Assembly: GCF_026153515.1 (NCBI RefSeq)
Contig: NZ_CP110644.1
Span: 372,001 to 436,000 of the forward strand
DNA: 64,000 nucleotides
Origin: Pseudomonas sp. KU26590
GTDB lineage: Bacteria > Pseudomonadota > Gammaproteobacteria > Pseudomonadales > Pseudomonadaceae
Reading direction: 5' to 3'
Shown here: positions 43,159-56,526 of the stretch, piece after piece
Layout of the letters: the number at the start of each line of letters is the position of its first letter
How positions within the stretch are numbered: the stretch's first letter is position 1
Translations under genes and position numbers: made by a program
Notes under the pieces: generated by a model
Told to the model about the DNA's origin: nothing
Seen by the model: the letters and a program-made list of their open reading frames with translations, nothing else
Database searches by the model: none

Positions 43159-44838
43159 TCAGGCTTCAGCTTTCTTGGCTTTCGCTTCGATGCTGCGGGT
43201 GATGTACCACTGTTGAGTGATGGACAAGGTGTTGTTCACCACCCAGTACAGCACCAGACCAGCCGGGAACCACAGGAAGAAGAACGTGAAGATGATTGGC
43301 ATCAGCTTCATGACCTTGGCCTGCATCGGATCCGGAGGTGTCGGGTTCAAACGCTGCTGGATGAACATGGTAGCGCCCATGATGATCGGCAGAATAAAGA
43401 ACGGATCCTTGATCGACAGGTCAGTTATCCACAGCAGCCATGGTGCCTGACGCATTTCGACGCTTTCAAGCAGTACCCAATACAGCGACAGGAAAACCGG
43501 CATCTGTACCAGAATCGGCAAGCATCCACCCAACGGGTTGATCTTCTCTTTCTTGTACAGCTCCATCATCGACTGAGACAGCTTCTGACGATCGTCGCCA
43601 TGCTGCTCTTTCAACGCGGCGAGGCGCGGAGCGACTGCACGCATGCGTGCCATGGATTTATAACTGGCGGCCGACAGAGGGAAGAAAAGCCCTTTGATCA
43701 GCATGGTCAGGAAAATGATCGACCAGCCCCAGTTACCCACGATGCTGTGGATATGTTGCAGCAGCCAGAAAATAGGCTGGGCAATGAACCACAGAATCCC
43801 GTAATCCACTGTCAATTCCAGACCTGGGGATAACTCCTTCAGGACTGCCTGACTTTTCGGACCGGCGTAAAGCGTTGTAGTCGTCTCGGCTTTCGCGCCA
43901 GGTGCGACCGTCAATGCCGGGCCAGTAAAACCGATGATGTAATTGCCAGCACTGTCTTTACGGGTGGTGACAGTGTTGCTGTCAGCTTTGTTAGGGATCC
44001 AGGCGGTCACGAAGTAATGCTGCAACCAGGCGACCCAGCCGCCCTGAACGGTGTCCTTCACCGATCCTTTGTCGATGTCCTTCATGGAAACCTTTTTGTA
44101 GGGTTCCGAAGGTGTCCACATGGCAGCACCCAGATAGGTGGCGGTGCCAGTAGCGGTAGTCGAGGATGGATCAGCGCTCGCATCGCGTTTCAGCTGGGCG
44201 AACAGGTTACCGTTCCACGGCTGCGCGCTCTGGTTGTCGATCACGTAGGAAACGGTCAGGTCATACAGGCCGCGCTTGAACGTGAAGCGCTTGATGTAGT
44301 TAACGCCGCCATCGGTGAATTTCAGATCGACGACCAGATCGTTCTGGCCATCAGCCAGTTGGTAACTCTTTTGCGTTGCCGAGTAAACCGGACGACCAGT
44401 GGCTCGGGCATCAGGCCCGTTTGCGCCAGTCAGACCGCTCTGCGCAAGGAAAATCCGCTCGCCGCCGTTATCGAACAGCTGGAAAGGAATCTCGGGGTGA
44501 TCCTGACGGCGTGGATACAGTGGCAACCGAAGCTGCACCACATCGCCGCCTACCGGATCAATTTCCAGATTGAGGACGTCTGTCTTCACCTGGATCAGAT
44601 TTTTGCTGGTAGCCACCGGGATTTCCGCCGGCGCAGCCACTTCGCCGGTAGCGCTAGGCACGTCTGCATTGGCAGTCGCTGAACCTTGCGGAGCATCAGG
44701 AATAGCGGATGTATTTGTGTTGGCAGCAACATTCTGAGTCGGCAAGGCAGCCTGACCGTAGTCCTGGTTCCATTTCAGGACACCGACATAGGTCACGATT
44801 GCCAGGGCGACGATCAGGATCGTGCGTTTAATATCCAT
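43159..44838 (-). CDS. yidC: Membrane protein insertase YidC
   Basis: A 559-aa insertase: N-terminal anchor (about 5-22), a large periplasmic beta domain (about 60-340) and five C-terminal helices with the conserved insertase core (GWSIIFLTMLIKGLFFPLS and the SYKSMARMRAVAPRLAALKEQ helix). Acts alone or with SecYEG. The yidD gene ends 2 nt before its start. Length is typical of Pseudomonas YidC. Confidence 0.98.
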   Translation of the reverse strand: MDIKRTILIVALAIVTYVGVLKWNQDYGQAALPTQNVAANTNTSAIPDAPQGSATANADVPSATGEVAAPAEIPVATSKNLIQVKTDVLNLEIDPVGGDVVQLRLPLYPRRQDHPEIPFQLFDNGGERIFLAQSGLTGANGPDARATGRPVYSATQKSYQLADGQNDLVVDLKFTDGGVNYIKRFTFKRGLYDLTVSYVIDNQSAQPWNGNLFAQLKRDASADPSSTTATGTATYLGAAMWTPSEPYKKVSMKDIDKGSVKDTVQGGWVAWLQHYFVTAWIPNKADSNTVTTRKDSAGNYIIGFTGPALTVAPGAKAETTTTLYAGPKSQAVLKELSPGLELTVDYGILWFIAQPIFWLLQHIHSIVGNWGWSIIFLTMLIKGLFFPLSAASYKSMARMRAVAPRLAALKEQHGDDRQKLSQSMMELYKKEKINPLGGCLPILVQMPVFLSLYWVLLESVEMRQAPWLLWITDLSIKDPFFILPIIMGATMFIQQRLNPTPPDPMQAKVMKLMPIIFTFFFLWFPAGLVLYWVVNNTLSITQQWYITRSIEAKAKKAEA

Positions 44839-44840
44839 GA

Positions 44841-45086
44841 TTACTCGGCCATCGAAGAGGAACGGGAGGTGGGAGCAGGTGGAACCGGGTCATAACCACC
44901 GGGATTCCACGGATGACACCGACCTAAGCGACGTAAGGTCAGCCAGCCACCGCGCACCAGACCATAATTTTCAATGGCCTCGTACGCGTAGCAGGAGCAA
45001 CTGGGGTAGAAACGACAGTGACTGGCCATCAGAGGACTGATGGCATAGCGGTAAAACTGGATCGGAACGAGCGCCAGTTTACGCAT
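44841..45086 (-). CDS. yidD: Membrane protein insertion efficiency factor YidD
   Basis: An 81-aa small protein with the family features: amphipathic N-terminus ([19 protein letters not shown]), [14 protein letters not shown] with its conserved Cys residues, and [14 protein letters not shown]. It aids YidC-dependent insertion. Overlaps rnpA by 8 nt. Confidence 0.95.
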   Translation of the reverse strand: MRKLALVPIQFYRYAISPLMASHCRFYPSCSCYAYEAIENYGLVRGGWLTLRRLGRCHPWNPGGYDPVPPAPTSRSSSMAE

Positions 45087-45483
45087 CAGGACTGTATACC
45101 CCCGCAGTTTCGGTTTTAAGTTCGGGATCGGGCCGGCTGCGCGCCAGACGTTTCCAGAGCTTGCCGAAATGCTGAATCAATTCGGGGTTTTCAATGTCAC
45201 CCAAGCCTTTGCGTGCGACGACGACAATATCCCATCCGACCAGGTTGTCCTGGTGAAGGCGAAACGACTCACGCATCAGGCGTTTCAAGCGGTTGCGCTG
45301 GACGGAGAGCTTCACGCTCTTCTTCCCGATCACCAGCCCGAGACGGGGATGATCAAGGTCGTTGTTGCGCACAAGGAGCAGGAGATTTTTCCCCGGAACC
45401 TTGCCGGTGGGGGAGTCAAAGACTGCCTTGAAATGCCGGGGTGTCAGCAAACGCTTTTCCCGACTGAAGTCCTGACTCACCAC
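45079..45483 (-). CDS. rnpA: Ribonuclease P protein component
   Basis: A 134-aa basic protein that binds the RNase P RNA for tRNA 5' maturation. The RNR signature appears as [16 protein letters not shown]. The start is GTG at 45483. Lies 13 nt after rpmH, with which it is probably co-transcribed, and overlaps yidD. Confidence 0.96.
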   Translation of the reverse strand: MVSQDFSREKRLLTPRHFKAVFDSPTGKVPGKNLLLLVRNNDLDHPRLGLVIGKKSVKLSVQRNRLKRLMRESFRLHQDNLVGWDIVVVARKGLGDIENPELIQHFGKLWKRLARSRPDPELKTETAGVYSPDA

Positions 45484-45496
45484 CTGTGCCGATTAA

Positions 45497-45631
45497 TCAA
45501 ACTGCCAGACGCTTACGGCCTTTGGCGCGACGACGCGACAGAACTGCGCGACCGTTTTTGGTGGCCATACGAGCACGGAAACCGTGGGTGCGAGCGCGCT
45601 TGATAGTGCTGGGTTGGAAAGTACGTTTCAT
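45497..45631 (-). CDS. rpmH: Ribosomal protein L34
   Basis: A 44-aa highly basic protein (begins [20 protein letters not shown], ends KGRKRLAV). It is the first gene of the rpmH-rnpA-yidD-yidC unit and borders oriC, as in many bacteria. Confidence 0.97.
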
Positions 45632-46215
45632 GGCGTGTTACCTGGTTCGTCCACAACGGGCCGGAATGGCCCCCGTTTTAAGAGACCGGGGATTCTAGAG
45701 AAAGCGGGCTCGCAGGTCAATTTCCAACCAACCTTTCTTGCATTTAGTTCCTGAGTGCAGTTCATCGACAGCGATCAGTCAGCCGGTGCATTCTTGGAAC
45801 GTAGATATAGAAATAAAGAAGGAAGGTATTTAAAGCTTCTTTGTAAAGCTTATAAAAGCTTAAGGAGAGGATTTCTGTGGATAAATCTCTACAGGCCACG
45901 TATCTCTTAATGTACAGAGGAATGAAAGTCTGTCCACAAGGGGTGCGCGGGCTGTGCGGCAGCTGACTACAACCTGTGCATAGAACGGCTATTTATCCAC
46001 AGGCACCTTATCCACAGGTTTCAGCCCGGGGTTATGCAAAGGGCTGAAGCGTGGTTATCCACAGACCTTAACTATCCACCGGCTGTCGTCTTTTTCAGCG
46101 CTGTAGTCTCGGTTTGATGCGCTGGCGCCCTACCTTCATGTGGATAAGTCGGCTTCGGGTGGTTACAATGGCCGCTTGTTTTTGCCGCGCCGGCTTCAGA
46201 ATCTAGGGGATATTT
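45632..46215. other. oriC: Chromosomal replication origin oriC
   Basis: Intergenic region between rpmH and dnaA. Perfect DnaA boxes are at 45876-45884 (-), 45993-46001, 46008-46016 and 46055-46063 (+) and 46139-46147 (-); weaker ones are at 45931, 45975, 46032 and 46072. The AT-rich segment 45800-45870 is the likely unwinding element and contains three AAAGCTT words (45832, 45845, 45855). This is the established oriC position in Pseudomonas. Confidence 0.93.
46139..46175 (+). promoter_or_regulatory. Predicted dnaA promoter overlapped by a DnaA box
   Basis: TACAAT at 46164-46169 is a good -10. Seventeen bases upstream, TGGATA (46141-46146) is a fair -35 and lies within the DnaA box 46139-46147. 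Binding there would allow DnaA to repress its own gene. Confidence 0.5.
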
Positions 46216-47751
46216 GTGTCAGTGGAACTTTGGCAGCAATGCGTTGAGCTTTTGCGCGATGAGCTGCCTGCCCAGCAATTCAACACCTGGATCCGTCCGT
46301 TACAGGTTGAAGCCGAAGGCGACGAATTGCGCGTGTATGCGCCCAACCGGTTTGTGCTGGACTGGGTCAATGAGAAGTACCTGGGTCGATTGCTCGAGCT
46401 GCTGGGCGAGCACGGTCAGGGAATTGCCCCGTCGCTGTCTTTATTAATAGGCAGCAAGCGCAGCTCGGCCCCACGTGCCGCCCCGAATGCACCACTTGCT
46501 GCCGCAGCCGCCGCATCTCAAGCCGCCGAAATGGCAGCCACCAGCGACGCACCGGTCGCAGCACGAGTACCGCAGTCCGTCGCAACGCCTGCTCCAATGA
46601 TTCAGACCTCTTTGAATGTCGAGGACGAGCCTTCCCGGGCGAGCTTCGATCCAATGGCTGGCGCCAGTTCCCAGCAAGCCCCTGCGCGAGCCGAGCAGCG
46701 TAATGTTCAGGTTGAGGGCGCGCTGAAGCACACCAGCTATCTGAACAGGACCTTCACGTTCGAAAACTTTGTCGAAGGTAAATCCAACCAACTGGCGCGG
46801 GCGGCCGCCTGGCAGGTAGCGGACAATCCCAAGCATGGCTACAACCCGCTCTTCCTTTATGGCGGTGTGGGTCTGGGTAAAACTCACTTGATGCATGCTG
46901 TGGGTAACCACTTGCTCAAGAAGAACCCGAACGCCAAGGTCGTGTATTTACACTCCGAGCGGTTTGTGGCGGACATGGTGAAGGCGCTACAGCTCAACGC
47001 AATCAACGAGTTCAAGCGCTTCTATCGCTCCGTTGATGCACTGCTGATCGATGACATTCAATTCTTTGCCCGCAAAGAGCGTTCCCAGGAAGAGTTTTTC
47101 CACACCTTCAACGCCCTGCTCGAAGGGGGGCAGCAGGTTATTCTCACGAGCGACCGCTACCCTAAAGAAATTGAAGGTCTGGAAGAGCGCCTGAAGTCGC
47201 GCTTCGGTTGGGGCCTGACGGTTGCGGTCGAGCCTCCGGAGCTGGAAACCCGGGTGGCAATTTTGATGAAGAAGGCGGATCAGGCGAAAGTCGATCTCCC
47301 TCACGACGCCGCGTTTTTTATTGCGCAGCGTATCCGTTCCAACGTGCGAGAGCTTGAGGGTGCGTTGAAGCGCGTCATCGCTCACTCACACTTTATGGGT
47401 AGGGATATCACGATCGAGCTGATCCGCGAGTCGTTGAAAGATTTGCTCGCGTTGCAGGACAAGCTGGTGAGTGTGGATAACATTCAGCGGACTGTCGCTG
47501 AGTACTACAAGATAAAGATCTCCGACCTGCTGTCCAAACGGCGTTCCAGGTCCGTCGCACGACCGCGGCAAGTGGCGATGGCACTTTCCAAGGAACTCAC
47601 CAATCACAGCCTTCCTGAAATCGGCGATGTGTTTGGCGGCCGCGACCACACAACGGTCTTGCACGCGTGCCGGAAGATCAATGAGCTTAAAGAATCCGAT
47701 GCGGACATCCGCGAGGACTACAAGAACCTGCTGCGGACTTTGACAACGTGA
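46216..47751 (+). CDS. dnaA: Chromosomal replication initiator DnaA
   Basis: A 511-aa AAA+ initiator starting at GTG. Domain I ([17 protein letters not shown]), a long Ala/Pro-rich linker (about 85-175), the AAA+ core with GGVGLGKTH and IDDIQFFA, and the DNA-binding domain IV with [15 protein letters not shown] are all present. It has its own DnaA box within the gene (47472-47480). First gene of the dnaA-dnaN-recF-gyrB unit. Confidence 0.99.
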   Translation: MSVELWQQCVELLRDELPAQQFNTWIRPLQVEAEGDELRVYAPNRFVLDWVNEKYLGRLLELLGEHGQGIAPSLSLLIGSKRSSAPRAAPNAPLAAAAAASQAAEMAATSDAPVAARVPQSVATPAPMIQTSLNVEDEPSRASFDPMAGASSQQAPARAEQRNVQVEGALKHTSYLNRTFTFENFVEGKSNQLARAAAWQVADNPKHGYNPLFLYGGVGLGKTHLMHAVGNHLLKKNPNAKVVYLHSERFVADMVKALQLNAINEFKRFYRSVDALLIDDIQFFARKERSQEEFFHTFNALLEGGQQVILTSDRYPKEIEGLEERLKSRFGWGLTVAVEPPELETRVAILMKKADQAKVDLPHDAAFFIAQRIRSNVRELEGALKRVIAHSHFMGRDITIELIRESLKDLLALQDKLVSVDNIQRTVAEYYKIKISDLLSKRRSRSVARPRQVAMALSKELTNHSLPEIGDVFGGRDHTTVLHACRKINELKESDADIREDYKNLLRTLTT

Positions 47752-47786
47752 TACCGACGCAGCTTATCAAGGCAAGGGACTAGACC

Positions 47787-48890
47787 ATGCATTTCACCAT
47801 TCAACGCGAAGCCCTGTTGAAACCTCTGCAACTGGTCGCGGGCGTCGTTGAACGCCGTCAGACCTTGCCGGTTCTGTCGAACGTGCTACTGGTCGTTCAA
47901 GGCCAGCAGTTGTCTTTGACAGGTACTGACCTGGAAGTTGAGCTGGTCGGCCGTGTGCAGCTGGAAGAGCCCGCGGAGCCGGGGGAAATCACCGTTCCAG
48001 CGCGCAAGCTGATGGACATCTGCAAAAGCATTCCGAATGACGCGCTCATCGACATCAAACTCGACGAGCAAAAGCTGATCGTCAAAGCGGGTCGCAGCCG
48101 TTTCACGCTTTCCACCCTGCCTGCCAACGACTTCCCTACTGTCGAAGAAGGCCCGGGTTCACTTACGTTCAGCCTTGTTCAAAGCAAGCTGCGCCGCTTG
48201 ATCGAGCGCACCAGCTTTGCCATGGCACAGCAGGACGTTCGCTACTACCTCAACGGCATGTTGATTGAGGTTCAGTCAGGCATTCTGCGCGCGGTTGCGA
48301 CTGATGGGCATCGTCTTGCGATGTGCTCCATGTCTGCAGAGATCGAGCAGGCCGACCGTCACCAGGTGATCGTGCCGCGTAAGGGCATCCTGGAGCTGGC
48401 CCGGCTACTGACCGAGCAAGATGGTCTGGTCAGCATCGTCCTGGGTCAGCATCACATTCGTGCAACCACGGGTGAGTTCACTTTCACCTCCAAGCTGGTC
48501 GATGGCAAATTCCCGGACTATGAGCGAGTGCTGCCCAAGGGTGGCGACAAGTTGGTAGTGGGTGATCGTCAGGCCCTGCGGGAAGCGTTCAGCCGCACGG
48601 CGATCCTTTCCAACGAGAAGTATCGAGGTATTCGCCTTCAGTTGGCCAACGGCCAGTTGAAGATTCAAGCGAATAACCCGGAGCAAGAGGAAGCCGAAGA
48701 AGAAATCAGCGTTGACTACAACGGCAGCTCGCTCGAGATCGGATTCAACGTGAGCTATCTGCTCGACGTGCTGGGTGTCATGACCACGGAGCAAGTTCGT
48801 CTGATTCTCTCAGACTCCAACAGCAGTGCGTTGGTGCAAGAATCCGGTAATGACGACTCGGCCTATGTCGTCATGCCGATGCGCCTGTAA
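47787..48890 (+). CDS. dnaN: DNA polymerase III beta sliding clamp
   Basis: A 367-aa clamp made of three similar domains; begins MHFTIQREALLKPLQLVAGVVERRQ (in part) and ends YVVMPMRL, as expected. It encircles DNA and tethers polymerase III. Lies 35 nt after dnaA. Confidence 0.99.
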   Translation: MHFTIQREALLKPLQLVAGVVERRQTLPVLSNVLLVVQGQQLSLTGTDLEVELVGRVQLEEPAEPGEITVPARKLMDICKSIPNDALIDIKLDEQKLIVKAGRSRFTLSTLPANDFPTVEEGPGSLTFSLVQSKLRRLIERTSFAMAQQDVRYYLNGMLIEVQSGILRAVATDGHRLAMCSMSAEIEQADRHQVIVPRKGILELARLLTEQDGLVSIVLGQHHIRATTGEFTFTSKLVDGKFPDYERVLPKGGDKLVVGDRQALREAFSRTAILSNEKYRGIRLQLANGQLKIQANNPEQEEAEEEISVDYNGSSLEIGFNVSYLLDVLGVMTTEQVRLILSDSNSSALVQESGNDDSAYVVMPMRL

Positions 48891-48903
48891 CAGCAGTTGA
48901 TCA

Positions 48904-52429
<3,526 letters not shown>

Positions 52430-52444
52430 GGTTCACCCGCTAAC

Positions 52445-52483
52445 AAAACAGCCCCAACGATGCGAATCGATTGGGGCTGTTTT
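52445..52483. terminator. Bidirectional terminator after gyrB
   Basis: AAAACAGCCCCAA and TTGGGGCTGTTTT form a perfect 13-bp stem with A and T tracts at either end. It separates gyrB from the convergent acyltransferase gene. Confidence 0.93.
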
Positions 52484-52494
52484 CGTTTAGGGAT

Positions 52495-53643
52495 TCAGCT
52501 CACTGTTTTAATCGGACTGATCGGCGATGTGGCCCGCCCTCTCCTGCTCAGACGTTTACCCCATTCGATACCGCGCTGTTCAATGAGTCGATGGCTGGCC
52601 ACAGATATACCCACAATGATGATCAACAGACCGACCAGCAGGAAGTTGTCAGCCACTCCGTTATGAAAGGAAAGCATCGGGCCTGGTGCCGCAGCAGCAT
52701 AAGTGACGATGGTGTAGCCGGTGACTTTCCCTACAAGAAGCATGGCGAGGGTGAAGGCGAATAGAACCATCGCATGGGTCATGTAGATCGAGTAGGACAG
52801 CGTGCCCAGCTTCTCGAACGGGCGAGCCTTCAGCAAAGTGGAGATAACCCCTCCTTCAAAGGAGAAAATCAACATGAGCGCGCAGAAGCCCAACATCAGA
52901 ATGATCTGCTTGTGATCGATGTTACTCACCAGCAAACCCACGGTTAGGCAAATCCCGACGACTTCCAGGACTGTGTGCAGCCAGTGCGCAATGCTCTTGT
53001 TGTGGATAACCTGATAGAGGTGATAGGTGATCACCCCGGCAAAGAAGCAGGACAAGCCCTGCAATGCGGGCTCCATCAGATAGCCAAATCCCAAGGACAA
53101 GCACGCCGTAGCCATCGACGAAATCATCAAAAATATTGGAGTGGCAATGCGCGGTGTACACAAGAGAATCCCCGCGAAGATCATGTAGATGTAGTACTCG
53201 ACACTGATGCTCCACGCTGGAAAGTTGAACGATTGGGGATTGAATCCCGGCCACCAGGATTGCAACAGCATCAGGTTGGGGATGATTTCCTGGGGCGCGC
53301 GCTGTCCGGTGAAGCTGGGCTGATTGAACGCGATGCCGGCATGCTCAGCCCCAAGCTTCATCACCTCCAATGCGATGGCGAGCAGAAGCACAAAGATGTG
53401 CAGCGGATACAGCCGGAAGGTGCGTGTGATGAAGAACTGCTTGAACTGATCCGTCGTTGCCAAACGCTGTCCGTAGGTATGGACCATGACAAAGCCGCTC
53501 AGGACAAAGAAAAAGCTCACCAGATAATGGGCATTCCTGAAGAACGCCCATTCACCGAAGCTCTGTGGAATGTGGATGTGATAGACCGCAACGCTTAGTG
53601 CGCAGATGCCTCGGAAGCCGTCCAGCACTTGAAATCTCTTCAT
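52495..53643 (-). CDS. Acyltransferase 3 family membrane protein (first)
   Basis: A 382-aa protein of the Acyl_transf_3/OafA family with about ten membrane helices. The N-terminal MKRFQVLDGFRGICALSVAVYHIH carries the conserved RG and active-site His region. Such enzymes O-acetylate surface sugars or other small molecules. Start at 53643 chosen for AGGGAG upstream; frame extends to 53712 without support. It is downstream of a second family member on the same strand (58 nt gap). Confidence 0.85.
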   Translation of the reverse strand: MKRFQVLDGFRGICALSVAVYHIHIPQSFGEWAFFRNAHYLVSFFFVLSGFVMVHTYGQRLATTDQFKQFFITRTFRLYPLHIFVLLLAIALEVMKLGAEHAGIAFNQPSFTGQRAPQEIIPNLMLLQSWWPGFNPQSFNFPAWSISVEYYIYMIFAGILLCTPRIATPIFLMISSMATACLSLGFGYLMEPALQGLSCFFAGVITYHLYQVIHNKSIAHWLHTVLEVVGICLTVGLLVSNIDHKQIILMLGFCALMLIFSFEGGVISTLLKARPFEKLGTLSYSIYMTHAMVLFAFTLAMLLVGKVTGYTIVTYAAAAPGPMLSFHNGVADNFLLVGLLIIIVGISVASHRLIEQRGIEWGKRLSRRGRATSPISPIKTVS

Positions 53644-53701
53644 AGCAAACTCCCTGTTGAATCCATGCCGGACGCGTTTAGGTCCTCGGGTGCGCAGGTC
53701 G

Positions 53702-54814
53702 TCATGCGGCACCTCTCCCGGTGCTGGTCCGACGGTCTTTGATGTTCAGGCGACTGCGTAAAAACCCGGCAAGTCCACGGCGCCAGGCCATGGCTGGCTT
53801 CTCGATGACATGCCAAGAGAAGGTTGCTGCCAGTAGCACTAGTGGGAAGGCGAGCAGCATCATGCTGACAGGGCCGATGCCTTTGAACAGGTTGGCGAGG
53901 ATTTCCTGAATCGGGAAGGCATAGATATAAACGCCGTACGAGTAATCACCCAGCTGGTTGTAACGGTCGATCGCGGGGTGGGTTGCAAACCCAAGGTAGA
54001 AAATCAGATACGTCCAGGCCAGCACGAAGCACTCGAAGAAATAGGGGGTGCGCCATGTGCAGGCGGCTAACGCGGCGAAAGGCAGGAAGCCGATAAATCG
54101 ATGCTGGATGTGCTCACGATATCGGTAGAAGGACATGCCCAGCACAAACGGCAAGCTCCACGTGAAGAAAGACTCGACGCCGTAAAAGTCATTGAACAGA
54201 GCGCTGTTCAACATCAAGGCTTTGAAGGCGACGTACAGCGTCGCGTAAAACACTAGAAAGCCGGCAAATTGACGCCCTTTACTGTAGAAAGCGGATGCGC
54301 CAAGCGCGCTGACCAGGACGTAGAGGGCCACCTCAAAAAAGAGCGTCCATAGCGATCCGTTGATGCCTGGCCAAGGGTTGCTCTCGAACACGCCAGGCAG
54401 GTGGAACCTCATGCTGAACAGCGTCAAATTGTGGGTTAAATAACAGTATGTTTCACCTGAGCGGAAATATTCCGACGCACTCAGTGTCGTAAACAAGGGT
54501 CCGATCAGCAATACGCTGAGCAGCAGCACTAGGGTCAGTCCAGGGTAGATTCGCAAAAACCGAGCGGTGAAAAAATCCAGCGTGCTACCTGCGCGATCAC
54601 GGCTAAGGGAGACAAAAAAGCCAGAGACGCAGAAGAACGTGATCACCGCCAGTTCACCAAGGGACAGGCCGATCCAGTTAGACAGTGGCTCGACCGCGTC
54701 AAGGCCGAGTGCAAGAGGATAACTGTGGGAGATCAGTACTGCGGTGGCGCCAATCATTCTGATCAGGTTGAAGTTGTTGTTTCGTCTGGACGCCAGGTCA
54801 CCCAACGTATTCAT
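53702..54814 (-). CDS. Acyltransferase 3 family membrane protein (second)
   Basis: A 370-aa member of the same family, with N-terminal NNNFNLIRMIGATAVLISHSYPL containing the active-site His and about ten helices. Start at 54814 has GGAGG close upstream. It is only distantly similar to its neighbour, so this looks like two recruited genes rather than a recent duplication. Possibly modifies LPS O-antigen or an exopolysaccharide. Confidence 0.85.
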   Translation of the reverse strand: MNTLGDLASRRNNNFNLIRMIGATAVLISHSYPLALGLDAVEPLSNWIGLSLGELAVITFFCVSGFFVSLSRDRAGSTLDFFTARFLRIYPGLTLVLLLSVLLIGPLFTTLSASEYFRSGETYCYLTHNLTLFSMRFHLPGVFESNPWPGINGSLWTLFFEVALYVLVSALGASAFYSKGRQFAGFLVFYATLYVAFKALMLNSALFNDFYGVESFFTWSLPFVLGMSFYRYREHIQHRFIGFLPFAALAACTWRTPYFFECFVLAWTYLIFYLGFATHPAIDRYNQLGDYSYGVYIYAFPIQEILANLFKGIGPVSMMLLAFPLVLLAATFSWHVIEKPAMAWRRGLAGFLRSRLNIKDRRTSTGRGAA

Positions 54815-55155
54815 ACTGCCTCCGCAAGGGATCAGGGTCATATCGGTTCGGTCCATTCACCGCTGTGACGCTCACGCCGTCGAGGACGCGCAATATCGAG
54901 AGGGTTGAAAATGGTTTTGAGGTTGAACGATACGCTGGGTGTGCTACGCGTCTAATTGGCATCTCTAATCGGACTGCGGATAACCTGCGTGCTTTGTCAG
55001 CCAATAATTTGGCCCTGAAACCCGAACGATAGTTTTTGATAGGCGTGAGTGTTTCGTTGCGCCTGGATTGGCCGATGACCTTGAGAGAGCGCTTTGACAC
55101 CCGCCGATTGCAACGTTGCATCAGGACAGATCTAAGACCAAGGAGCCTCAGTCAT
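54815..55155. other. Divergent intergenic region, acyltransferases and MFS transporter
   Basis: The region must contain promoters for both divergent units. I see no terminator, repeat or RNA gene in it. Open frames entering it lack a ribosome site. Confidence 0.4.
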
Positions 55156-56316
55156 ATGTCGATTCGCAAATACCAGAGAGTGCTGGCCATCCCCAGGGTG
55201 TTGCCTGCTACGTCGTTCATGTTTGTTGCAGGTCTACCACTGACCATCATGGGGCTCACGCTGAGCCTGCACGTACTCAACGAAATGGGCGGCAGTTATT
55301 TTGATGCGGGCGTGGTGGGGACAGCGACCGCCTTGGGTTTTGCCGTTGGCTCTCCCCTCCTCGGCCGAATGATTGACCGTCACGGCCTACGCCCTGTGGT
55401 GGCCGTGTGCGGGACACTGTCAACCATCGCCTGGATCCTTCTGCCGATGGTGAGCTACTGGCTCTATGTCCTTCTGGCTTTTGTGGCCGGCCTCTTTACG
55501 GTGCCGACGGGTTCACTCGCCAGACAGTTCGTCGCCAGTCTGGTGCCGGAGGATCAGCGCCGGCCTGCGTACTCGCTCAACATGATGCTCATGGAGCTCT
55601 CATTCGTCATTGGGCCCGCAACCGGCATCCTGTTGATAACCACTTATTCGGCGACTGCCACTCTGGCGGGCATCGGGCTCTGGCGTGCGCTCTCCTATGT
55701 CGTGCTCTATGTGTTGAACTGGCCGACGCGCAATCTGGACGAGGTCGCAGCGAATCCGGATCGGGTGCGACCCAAACTCCGCACCTGGATGAGCGGCCGT
55801 CTGCTGGCCGTCATGTTTGTCAGCGCCGGTGCCCTGTTCGTGCTGTACGGCACCGAGTTGGCACTGATTGCCGTGCTGCGCGCCAGTGATCAACTCGCCT
55901 TCACTGGATATGTCATCGCCGCCATGTCCATTGCGTCTATCGTGGGCGGGTATGTCCACGGTGTTGTCCACAGGTCGTGGTCGCAGATGAAACTCGCCTT
56001 GGCAATGAGCCTGCTGTTGCTGCCCGTGGTGTTCTTTGATGACGTCTGGTGGTGGTTGATGCTCGCGCTGTTGCCCACCAATCTGCTGTGCACGCCGACG
56101 CTGGCTGCAGGTTCGGAAGCGGTTGCCAAGCTGGCGCCTTCCAGCGTGAGAGGTGAAGTGATGGGGCTGCACGATTCGGCTTACCGAATAGGCCAGACGC
56201 TGTCCGCGCCCATTGTGGGATTCGCGATCGACAGCGTTTCCCCCGCCATGGGATTTGTCGCAGCAGCGTGCGGAGGGATTGTATTGGTCAGTATGGGGGC
56301 GCTGTGCAATCGGTGA
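55156..56316 (+). CDS. Major facilitator superfamily transporter
   Basis: A 386-aa protein with about twelve membrane segments and the MFS loop motif between helices 2 and 3 (GRMIDRHGLRPVV). Sequence features resemble the sugar-efflux (SetA/B-like) or drug-efflux groups. The start at 55156 follows AAGGAG. It is divergent from the acyltransferase pair and part of the insert between gyrB and plsC. Substrate unknown. Confidence 0.83.
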   Translation: MSIRKYQRVLAIPRVLPATSFMFVAGLPLTIMGLTLSLHVLNEMGGSYFDAGVVGTATALGFAVGSPLLGRMIDRHGLRPVVAVCGTLSTIAWILLPMVSYWLYVLLAFVAGLFTVPTGSLARQFVASLVPEDQRRPAYSLNMMLMELSFVIGPATGILLITTYSATATLAGIGLWRALSYVVLYVLNWPTRNLDEVAANPDRVRPKLRTWMSGRLLAVMFVSAGALFVLYGTELALIAVLRASDQLAFTGYVIAAMSIASIVGGYVHGVVHRSWSQMKLALAMSLLLLPVVFFDDVWWWLMLALLPTNLLCTPTLAAGSEAVAKLAPSSVRGEVMGLHDSAYRIGQTLSAPIVGFAIDSVSPAMGFVAAACGGIVLVSMGALCNR

Positions 56317-56515
56317 ATATCCGCGCCGGCCAGGACGGCTTGATCCATACCTCGGTCTTGGCTGCAGAGGCTCAAGACCGGTCTTTTCAGGTCATCGGCA
56401 GGCGATGGCAAAAAACTTATGCACGTTTTAGACGCCGTAAGCGTCGGAAGAAATAAGCATTTAAATTAACGAGTTAGCCGCTATTTTTTCGAATTTAAAT
56501 TTATTCGTGCACAGG

Positions 56516-56524
56516 TTATCCACA
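56516..56524 (+). other. DnaA box in the AT-rich region beyond plsC
   Basis: A perfect TTATCCACA, next to AT-rich AAATTTAAATTT-like sequence (56460-56505), in a gap between two convergent genes. Confidence 0.5.
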
Positions 56525-56526
56525 AT

